Source: Paenibacillus agilis (GTDB taxonomy: Bacteria > Bacillota > Bacilli > Paenibacillales > Paenibacillaceae). Taken from it: a DNA stretch of 64,000 bases. A program made the translations under genes and the position numbers. The notes under the pieces are model-generated. The model saw nothing but the letters and a program-made list of their open reading frames with translations. It ran no database searches and was not told where the DNA came from. The DNA lies in assembly GCF_007786455.1 (NCBI RefSeq), contig NZ_VNJK01000001.1:3124673-3188672 (forward strand), written 5' to 3'. Below, one piece after another: positions 57,278 through 64,000 of the stretch (positions are counted from its first letter, which is position 1; each line of letters opens with the position of its first letter).

Positions 57278-59553
57278 ACTTCGCTCCCCCCACTATTACG
57301 GTCTGCATGAACAGAACTAACAGATGCCAGTTCATATTTTTCGCCCAATATTTGCTTGAAGTAGTTTTGATTGTACAGCATACTCGGGTGATCCGGCAGG
57401 TAGCTCAGCGCTATCTCGTTATGATAGCAAGCCTTATCCAGCTGACCAATCTGATCGTAGCACACACAAAGCTTAAGGTGAGGAATCCACGTCCACGTCG
57501 ATGCTTGTGTCATCGTTAACTGGTCAGAAGGAATCGCCAGTTGAGTCGCTTGTTCAAACCAATAAATAGCTTGATGATGACGTTGATTGTTCAGCATCAA
57601 CTCCCCTATTTGGCAGCAAATATCGGAATGAGGCTTATCAAATTCGAACGATCGAAACAGCGCAGGCAGCCGCTCAGATTCTTGATTGAGCTTGTCGTGA
57701 CAAGACTCCATCTTCAAGCAGGCCTGTATACAATCCTCAAACCACCCTTGCTTCGTTTGCAAAAACTTTTCATAGTATTCAAGTGCATCCTTATAACGCG
57801 CATGATCTTTCAGTTCATTTGCATAATAGTACAAGTCTCGTGCTGTAAACGTTTCTCCCGCCGCCAACCTGTTTTCATAGATTCGCAAGTTTCGATCGGT
57901 ATACTGTTTATCTTTTTTATGATAAACACAAATTTCACTATGGTATATCGGGCCGTACACCTCTAAATATTCATGGACGGGACCAATCCATTTAAAGTTC
58001 GCAGCTCTACGCACAAGTCGGTTGCGTCTCAATGAAAATAAAGGTTCGCCCGACTCGTTCGTTGTCAGCACATAAGACATACTTACACTATTAATATCGC
58101 GTGACAGTTCTCGTTTTAGCTTTTTTAAGGCATTGCGATCTTTGCTCTCGATCACATCATCTGCATCCAGCCACAAAATGTATTCCTGTGTCGCCTTGCT
58201 GAACGCAAAGTTTCGTGCTGCTCCAAAATCATCGATCCACTCGAAATCATATAATTTAGCCCCATTTTGACTAGCTATCTGCTTCGTATTATCCGTGGAA
58301 CCCGTATCCACAATAATGATTTCGTCCGCGATTCCGACTACACTGTCGAGACAACGCTGCAAGCTCTCTTCTTCGTTCTTTACAATTAAGCATAGGCTGA
58401 TCTTGATAGCTGACGAATCTAATTGTTCCTGCTCCAACAAGCGCTCTAGCGCTTGCTGCGCTAACTCATGCTTGGCATTGCTCGTAAGGGATTGTTCGTA
58501 AGCATGTATCGCGTTCTTACGTTTATCTAGCTTCTCATAGCATATCCCTACTTGGTACCATGCATGGAAGCTGCCCATCCCGCGCAAGGTGAGATGCTGC
58601 AAATTTCCCTCCCCTAATTCGATACAATGCAGGAAAGATTCGAGTGCTAATTCGGGTTTATTTTTGTGATAAAGGATAAGTCCTTTGTAAAAATGAAGAT
58701 CTACATAGTCGGGGTAAAGTAGAATAGCCCGCTCAATAGAAGGCCATGCTCCTTCATAAGAGCCGTTAGAGAGAAGGGTATCATATTTTAATTTGTAGCA
58801 AAGTGAAGGGGGGAGCTTCTGATTTTCAATAAATGATTTGATGGCCAAATTCACGGTTTCATAGGCTTCTTCATATTGTCCGAGTCGATAGTACTCACTT
58901 GCTAAATGATAATCAATCCAAGGACTGTAATGATTACTTTGTTTCTCTTTCAACAGCAGCTGCTTGTTTCGTTCGGATTTGCCTCGGGCTTCAACCACAA
59001 CATTCATGTAACCAAAATGATGAACTTTGACAGGAAGCTTGTGCACAGGGAATGTGGCACCTAAAATGTCTTGCACATTGAGTTGTTCGTGTATACGACC
59101 CTTAAATTGAAAGCCTTTATGGTTGCGGAACAGGCGATGATGATGCAGTAAAAAGGCTTCTTCGGTATTTTCGGCGTCCCCAATATAGTTAATTAGCTCA
59201 ATAAGCCCAATATCTGCTTCCTGGACATTCAATATTTCACGTAGAGCTAACGCTGTATCCGTGTCCAACTGCTCGTCTGCATCCAGCCAAAATATCCAAT
59301 TCCCTGTAGCCTGCTGCAAGCTATAATTGCGTGCTTCCGCAAAGTCATCCTTCCATTCCAGCGGAAATACTTTAGCACCATGGGATTCACATATAGCTAC
59401 CGTTTCATCCGTTGATCCTGTATCTACTACGATGATCTCATCAACAATATGCTTAACACTTTCTAGACATTTACCAATAAGGTAAGCCTCGTTCTTAACG
59501 ATCATGCATAAAGATATACGAGTCTCGGTGACACGGTTGTCAGTTTGATGCAT
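57274..59553 (-). CDS. Double GT2 glycosyltransferase with TPR segments
   Basis: About 759 residues arranged GT2-TPR-GT2-TPR. The first GT2 (about 10-110) has ISLCMIVKNEAYLIGKCLES, VVDTGSTDET and WIFWLDADEQL. The TPR region (about 220-380) is followed by a second GT2 (about 385-490: ISLCLIVKNEEESLQRCLDS, VDTGSTDNT, LWLDADDVI) and a further TPR-like tail. Both catalytic centres look complete, suggesting one polypeptide adds two sugars or works processively. The ATG at 59553 has AGGAAGG at 9 bases; the start at 59583 lacks one. Confidence 0.85.
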   Translation of the reverse strand: MHQTDNRVTETRISLCMIVKNEAYLIGKCLESVKHIVDEIIVVDTGSTDETVAICESHGAKVFPLEWKDDFAEARNYSLQQATGNWIFWLDADEQLDTDTALALREILNVQEADIGLIELINYIGDAENTEEAFLLHHHRLFRNHKGFQFKGRIHEQLNVQDILGATFPVHKLPVKVHHFGYMNVVVEARGKSERNKQLLLKEKQSNHYSPWIDYHLASEYYRLGQYEEAYETVNLAIKSFIENQKLPPSLCYKLKYDTLLSNGSYEGAWPSIERAILLYPDYVDLHFYKGLILYHKNKPELALESFLHCIELGEGNLQHLTLRGMGSFHAWYQVGICYEKLDKRKNAIHAYEQSLTSNAKHELAQQALERLLEQEQLDSSAIKISLCLIVKNEEESLQRCLDSVVGIADEIIIVDTGSTDNTKQIASQNGAKLYDFEWIDDFGAARNFAFSKATQEYILWLDADDVIESKDRNALKKLKRELSRDINSVSMSYVLTTNESGEPLFSLRRNRLVRRAANFKWIGPVHEYLEVYGPIYHSEICVYHKKDKQYTDRNLRIYENRLAAGETFTARDLYYYANELKDHARYKDALEYYEKFLQTKQGWFEDCIQACLKMESCHDKLNQESERLPALFRSFEFDKPHSDICCQIGELMLNNQRHHQAIYWFEQATQLAIPSDQLTMTQASTWTWIPHLKLCVCYDQIGQLDKACYHNEIALSYLPDHPSMLYNQNYFKQILGEKYELASVSSVHADRNSGGSEV

Positions 59554-59634
59554 ACTTCTCATCCTTCCTAAGAAAATACACATACAGGATTAAGCGCTCA
59601 TTCGTAACAACTTTATCTACGCGTCGTTAATGGA

Positions 59635-60297
59635 TTACATATAGTGTTGGACAAAAAGCTGGCGGTACCGCTCATAGGAAATCTGATCGAATTCATCGCC
59701 ATTATAATGGATACACCATGGACTTTGCAGTACCAGCACACCTACTTCATATCCCGCTAGCGCAATTTCCTTGGAATGAGCAGAATCATAAAAGTGGAAG
59801 CCGTCAAATACGTCATCACGCCACGGAAGATCGACACTTGTCGCCATAAATAGACCGTCTATCGCCTGCACTTGCACATAATCAGAAGCTTCAAGAGCTC
59901 CATGATCAAAGCGAAGTAATTGATACACATCATGCCGATGTTCGATTACTTGGCCGACCAACGGATTCCCCTCCCACCATATCCCATTCGACGGAAGTTC
60001 CACACATCCAGCGAGCCCAACCATGCCTAAGTGAGGATGCCTTTCAAACAGTCGAACCAGATCATAAAGCATCCCTTTATGAATGAGGAACGTATCTTGA
60101 TGAATATAAATTCGATAAGTCGCCTCAAGGTGAAGTGCACTATTATACCCACTGGCCATACTTTTTGCGCCGCGAACATCGTACAGCTCTACCATGAATC
60201 CAGGTGGAACTAACAAATTAGCTACCTGTCTTTGTGCTTGTTGAAATAACGTTTCATTATTTACACACATAACAAATAAAATTCGCTGTAGTCCCAT
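59635..60297 (-). CDS. Glycosyltransferase-like protein (Glyco_tranf_2_5 type)
   Basis: About 220 residues beginning MGLQRILFVMCVNNETLFQQ. YNSALHLEATYRIYIHQDTFL contains the acceptor-type HQD motif of the Glyco_tranf_2_5 family, and DGLFMATSVDLPWRDDVFDGFHFYD follows. A longer frame to 60453 only overlaps the end of the previous gene; the ATG at 60297 follows AAAGGA, 17 bases past that stop. Second gene of the operon, likely adding one sugar to the stalk glycan. Confidence 0.78.
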   Translation of the reverse strand: MGLQRILFVMCVNNETLFQQAQRQVANLLVPPGFMVELYDVRGAKSMASGYNSALHLEATYRIYIHQDTFLIHKGMLYDLVRLFERHPHLGMVGLAGCVELPSNGIWWEGNPLVGQVIEHRHDVYQLLRFDHGALEASDYVQVQAIDGLFMATSVDLPWRDDVFDGFHFYDSAHSKEIALAGYEVGVLVLQSPWCIHYNGDEFDQISYERYRQLFVQHYM

Positions 60298-60314
60298 CGT
60301 GTCTCTTATCCTTT

Positions 60315-61430
60315 CTACTGTGAGCCAATCATAACTTCGAGACGCTCCAACGCCGGTGTATAGTCCGGGAAAATTTGAATCGCTTGTTCGAATGCTTGAA
60401 CAGCTCTTTCGGAATGCCCTGAATTCTCCTGACATAATCCGATATAATACCACGAGTGAAAACTCCCTACGCCCTTCAACGTAAGATGCTTAATATTTTG
60501 TTCTCCAAGCTCAATACAATGTTCAAATATAGGAATAGCCTCGTCGTACCATTCTTTCAGAAAATAAATGACGCCTTTGTAAAAATGCAAGTCTACATAG
60601 TCTGGGTACATTTGAATCGCACGGTCAATGCCTTGCCAAGCTCCGTCCACACTTCCTAACGTAATAAGAATGGAATACTTTAACTTATAGAGCAGCGAAG
60701 GGGGTGCCGTCTCTTTTTGCAGGAAATGAACGATGGCAAGATTCAAGTATTCAAACGATTTCACATAATCCTTCATTCGATAATATTCAGTCGCCATATG
60801 ATACTTAATCCATGGATGGTGGTCTTCTTTTTTCAGTTCGATTTCAAGTAATCGGATGTTTCGTTCTGATTTTTTCTTCGTCTCCACGTATTCATCCATA
60901 TAGCCGTAATGGTACATTTTAACCGGTAAAGTTTGCTGACGAGAATCTGTAAAATGAGGCAGTACTTCTTCAAGGTTAAGCATTTCATGAATCGCGTTCT
61001 TGAACGTAAACCCAATATGATTCCTGAAAAGACGGGAATGAGAAATATGAAAGGCATCATTTTCGTCGGACGAGTCACCAATGAAATTTATGAGATGGAT
61101 CCAGCATATCGATTCTTTTTGCCCTGCTAGCAATGACTTCAGTTGACTTGCGCTCTGCCTATCCAACTCCTCATCGGCATCCATCCACAATATCCAATCG
61201 CCCTTAGCCCTTTGCAAACCATAATTGCGCGCTTCTGCAAAATGATCATTCCATTCATACGCGAGAACTTGAGCACCATAAGCTTGACATATATCAACGG
61301 TTCGATCCGAAGAGCCAGTGTCTACGACTATAATTTCATCTACTGCATCCTGCACACTGCTTAAACAACGAGCGATGCAATTTTCTTCATTTTTAACAAT
61401 CATGCATAACGAAACTTTTACGGTGTCCAT
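60315..61430 (-). CDS. GT2 glycosyltransferase with C-terminal TPR repeats
   Basis: 371 residues. The GT2 domain (about 4-110) has VSLCMIVKNEENCIARCLSS, VVDTGSSDRT and WILWMDADEEL. The TPR-like C-terminal half (about 215-365) includes AVQAFEQAIQIFPDYTPALERL. It is closely related to the N-terminal half of the 57274-59553 protein, so that gene probably arose by fusion or duplication of this type. First gene of the operon. In other bacteria such GT2-TPR proteins start glycan chains on surface proteins. Confidence 0.85.
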   Translation of the reverse strand: MDTVKVSLCMIVKNEENCIARCLSSVQDAVDEIIVVDTGSSDRTVDICQAYGAQVLAYEWNDHFAEARNYGLQRAKGDWILWMDADEELDRQSASQLKSLLAGQKESICWIHLINFIGDSSDENDAFHISHSRLFRNHIGFTFKNAIHEMLNLEEVLPHFTDSRQQTLPVKMYHYGYMDEYVETKKKSERNIRLLEIELKKEDHHPWIKYHMATEYYRMKDYVKSFEYLNLAIVHFLQKETAPPSLLYKLKYSILITLGSVDGAWQGIDRAIQMYPDYVDLHFYKGVIYFLKEWYDEAIPIFEHCIELGEQNIKHLTLKGVGSFHSWYYIGLCQENSGHSERAVQAFEQAIQIFPDYTPALERLEVMIGSQ

Positions 61431-61786
61431 TATTCTCCCCCTGACACTTCGGATAAGCCTTATATGATTACTACTTACAAAGTATATGTGAACCGCTCAT
61501 CGATCAGAACTTGAAGTATGGTTGCAAGCAAAGCAAATAGGCTGCCTGCCACTACGGCAACCTATCTCATATCACTTCGCATATATCTCGCAGCGGCTTT
61601 CCGTGAAGGTAATCTAAGATTGTCAATACATTCACTAAACATGAGCAATAATCGAGTAAGATGAGACGAACTTCTGCAATACTATGCATACATGAATCTG
61701 TTGATGTGTGGACATATCCAACGTTAGTAAACAAACATAAAAGAATGTACACCAGCTAGAATGATGCTAAGCTAGTCAATAATCAC
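61431..61786. other. Intergenic region with terminator-like hairpin
   Basis: About 355 bases. On the minus strand AGGTTGCC pairs with GGCAGCCT (61539-61563), followed by ATTTG, a weak terminator for the gene at 61787. The rest would hold the glycosyltransferase operon promoter. No gene seen. Confidence 0.4.
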
Positions 61787-62113
61787 TTATGGAGATGGCG
61801 GTGGTGAAATTGGCAAGCCATTTACGATGTTATCCAACTTAATTTGAAGCAGTATTTCTTTCTTAATTACTTCTTGCAATGTCCTTTCAACACTCCGATC
61901 GATAGCAAGTAAGTTAGAAAGGGTAGCAGCTGGAGATAATCCTGATGTTCCTGGCAAAGTGCCAAGCACATATTGGATTTTTTCTGCCTCGGCATTAATA
62001 ATATGCGCCAAAGCTAGCTCTTCAAGTGCAATGGAAGCTAGCAACAGGTTAACCGAATCACCAATTGTTATGGAAATCGTCGGTGTAATATTAGGGATAT
62101 TAGCTTGTGACAT
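61787..62113 (-). CDS. Stand-alone N-terminal domain of the collagen-like family
   Basis: 108 residues from the ATG at 62113 (ribosome site GAGGTG; the in-frame TTG at 62119 is too close). [40 protein letters not shown] and VLGTLPG match the first ~100 residues of the full-length members. The protein then ends in NGLPISPPPSP with no collagen stalk or head. The reading frame is intact, so it may be a truncated gene fixed in place or a true short form that competes for the same anchoring site. Confidence 0.75.
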   Translation of the reverse strand: MSQANIPNITPTISITIGDSVNLLLASIALEELALAHIINAEAEKIQYVLGTLPGTSGLSPAATLSNLLAIDRSVERTLQEVIKKEILLQIKLDNIVNGLPISPPPSP

Positions 62114-62345
62114 TCTCAAATCACCTCTGTAATGGAATGTAAAGGCTTTTCACTCTTACGGACATGGAGTGGCTAATCATTAATTTATTTACCGCTGGAG
62201 ACTAACCACATCTTAAATTCATTGCTGTATGCCTGACCGCACAGTCTCATCTCAACTCGCTCTTTCTATGTCTATGCGCACTAATCTATAAAACTGAACC
62301 ATCACTAAGTAATATTTTTTCATTCTCAAAACGTTCTACTTGTTA

Positions 62346-63314
62346 TTAGGCGAGCCTAACGATCGTTAACGATGGACCTGGCACACCGTCTGAGGCAGTG
62401 GTCGTATCTGAAGCACGGTCATTATACATTTGCAGAATATTTAACCCTACACCTGTCGTTAAAATGTAACTGCCTGAGAGCTGCTCCTCGACTCCAACAG
62501 CTCCACCATTGCCGACGTGACTGCCCACTAGTGGAATACCGTCTAATCGAAGTGCGTAGCCAATTCCTTCAGAAGGCATCTGGAATCCTTCCAAATAACT
62601 GATAATCAAATACGTTTGATTCGGAGAGAGTTGAATATTAGGAGAGCCTGCGACATGAGAAATATCTGTTCCGTTTATAGCCAGATTGACTTCAAATACA
62701 TAGGGATCACCAGGCGATACTGTCTGCTGAATAAAGCTTACTACTTTCGCATTGCTTGACGTTACCGATAGACCGAAACCGGTGGCACCCGTTACTCCTG
62801 TGGCTCCCGTAGCTCCTGTAGCACCCGTCGAACCAGTCCCACTAGCTCCCGTTGGGCCCGTCGCTCCTGTGGCACCTGTACCACTTGGCCCTGCTGGACC
62901 CGTCGCTCCTGTGGCACCTGTACCGCCTGGTCCCGCCGGACCTGTTGCTCCTGTGGCTCCTGTACCACCTGGTCCCGCCGGACCTGTTGCTCCTGTTGGA
63001 CCTACTCCTCCTGTACTGCCTGGAATAACGGATACAACAGTATCCAATTTGTTCGACAGCAAAATTTCTTTTTTTATCGCTTCTTGCAGAAGGCTCTTTA
63101 CACTGTCATCAATAAGCAATAAGTCACTAAGAGTTGCTGGCACAGAAAGACCTGGAATGGTCCCAACCGCATATTGTATTTTTTCTGCTTCCGCATTAAT
63201 GATATGGGCTAATCCCAGTTCCTCCAACGCAATCGAGGACAACAACAAGTTGATGGCATCATCACGTGTTAACGTTATAGAAGGTGTAATGTTTGGAATA
63301 TTAGCTTGTGACAT
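62346..63314 (-). CDS. Collagen-like spore-surface protein with 15-residue stalk repeat
   Basis: About 322 residues from the ATG at 63314 (ribosome site AGGAGAG; the ATG at 63338 lacks one). The shared N-terminal domain ([20 protein letters not shown]) is followed by a short stalk (about 105-180) of [15 protein letters not shown]-type repeats, near identical at the DNA level, then a head with [17 protein letters not shown] and [12 protein letters not shown]. The near-identical 45-base units suggest recent slippage and strain-variable length. Confidence 0.83.
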   Translation of the reverse strand: MSQANIPNITPSITLTRDDAINLLLSSIALEELGLAHIINAEAEKIQYAVGTIPGLSVPATLSDLLLIDDSVKSLLQEAIKKEILLSNKLDTVVSVIPGSTGGVGPTGATGPAGPGGTGATGATGPAGPGGTGATGATGPAGPSGTGATGATGPTGASGTGSTGATGATGATGVTGATGFGLSVTSSNAKVVSFIQQTVSPGDPYVFEVNLAINGTDISHVAGSPNIQLSPNQTYLIISYLEGFQMPSEGIGYALRLDGIPLVGSHVGNGGAVGVEEQLSGSYILTTGVGLNILQMYNDRASDTTTASDGVPGPSLTIVRLA

Positions 63315-63338
63315 GTCGATCTCTCCTCTAGGATGCAT

Positions 63339-63614
63339 TTTTTGTTAGTAAAGCAGATGTGACAGCCTCCCTCCCTATAGAACTTTGCCGAGCTATGCTA
63401 TCCATCGCTAATCGTATGTCGATTTAAGTAGTACAACCATTTTTCAGGAAGCAGTCATCTAAGTAGAAAAGTACTTTCAGGGTGCAGTTAGAATATATGA
63501 GTCCTTGTGAAGCAATTTGCCTGTACGTAAAAAAACTTTTAATTACGTCGAATCTACAAACAAGGGGTACAAAATACGAGCTTATTTTACCGAGTTAACA
63601 AATGAACAAATAGA
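63339..63614. other. Intergenic region upstream of collagen-like gene
   Basis: About 275 bases between the upstream terminator and the collagen-like gene. Promoter expected; nothing definite was seen. Confidence 0.3.
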
Positions 63615-63686
63615 AATAAAAAAAATAACGTCTCCACATACGAGTAAGGCTTATACCTTACAGGTTCTAATGTGAAAACGTTATTA
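63615..63686 (-). terminator. Long intrinsic terminator of the edge gene
   Basis: On the minus strand AATAACGT, CACAT and GTAAGG pair with CCTTAC, ATGTG and ACGTTATT, followed by a T8 run. It lies 18 bases past the stop at 63705. Confidence 0.85.
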
Positions 63687-63704
63687 ATAAACAAAGCCCC
63701 CATA

Positions 63705-64000
63705 CTATAACAACGCTGCCGACGTACGCGCATAGTATTGCAAAATACCATCATTTACGGTGGCACGTACTTTTGAACTGTCGCTTAGTTCCGTCAAATA
63801 AGACCTGACGATGGAATTCGCTAAAGCAAAGTGAGCTGATTTGTTTTGGAGTTGATACTCATTCATGACTTTTTGAACGATACTTTCCAGTGTCATAGGT
63901 TGTTCACGAATAAGACCTAATATAAATTGTGAAGTCTCATCAATAAGCTGCTGATGCTGTTGGACGAGGGATGCAATATCTTTACATTTCCCCCCATGTG
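63705..64000 (-). CDS. C-terminal part of a protein running off the right edge, possibly MBL-fold hydrolase
   Basis: The frame is open from the edge to the stop at 63705, giving at least 98 residues (HGGKCKDIASLVQQHQQLID, then a helical region with TLESIVQKVMNEYQL and SIVRSYLTELSDSSKV). The ATG at 63896 is internal. The helical end resembles the winged-helix C-terminus of some metallo-beta-lactamase-fold hydrolases, where HGG would close the metal domain. Identification is weak because the catalytic part lies outside the window. Confidence 0.45.
   Translation of the reverse strand, partial: HGGKCKDIASLVQQHQQLIDETSQFILGLIREQPMTLESIVQKVMNEYQLQNKSAHFALANSIVRSYLTELSDSSKVRATVNDGILQYYARTSAALL

Overview
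The window looks like chromosomal DNA of a spore-forming Gram-positive bacterium of the Paenibacillaceae, most likely Paenibacillus. The evidence is strong AGGAGG-type ribosome sites, TTG/GTG starts, Spo0E, SLH, YitT and BsuPI families, a family of glycine-X-Y collagen-like proteins of the spore-surface type, and the phosphatase and quorum-sensing families found here. No rRNA or tRNA gene was seen. Assignments come from reading the sequence; no database search was run.

Layout. 1-7 kb: the end of a flavodoxin-fold NAD(P)H dehydrogenase, a long non-coding stretch with repeats, a secreted multidomain metalloprotease, and three tandem paralogous secreted proteins. 7-10 kb: an AraC-type regulator, two VOC proteins, an SRPBCC protein and an L,D-transpeptidase. 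10-21 kb: a minus-strand carbohydrate locus (solute-binding protein, two permeases, LacI regulator, esterase, GH3, GH94-like phosphorylase) with three near-identical LacI-type operators. It resembles beta-1,2-oligoglucan utilisation. 21-25.5 kb: a TetR/MFS pair with paired operators, then a PadR-DUF4180/alpha-beta-hydrolase operon. 25.5-40 kb: mostly housekeeping or solitary genes (SLH-BsuPI, APH-like kinase, Sm-like small protein, MFS, GAF, epimerase, YitT with a structured leader, flavohaemoglobin, SUFU, HAD, S9 peptidase, CHAT-like protein).

42-50 kb is an accessory island, AT-rich to the eye. It holds a subtilase, a TraX-like membrane protein, two secreted putative toxins, a likely immunity protein, a decayed GNAT gene, a short Spo0E, a Cys-containing small protein, and an HTH-TPR (RRNPP-type) receptor. 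Immediately downstream of the receptor is a 36-residue exported propeptide, too short for normal gene calling. This receptor/peptide pair next to Spo0E and a toxin-immunity pair is the most interesting system in the window.

40.6-41.8 and 50-63.3 kb form a spore-surface (exosporium-like) glycoprotein locus. Five collagen-like proteins share one N-terminal domain; one further gene carries that domain alone and another carries two C-terminal-type beta domains alone. Between them lie a methyltransferase and a four-gene glycosyltransferase operon, which plausibly glycosylate the collagen-like stalks. The window ends inside a protein whose C-terminus is encoded on the minus strand.
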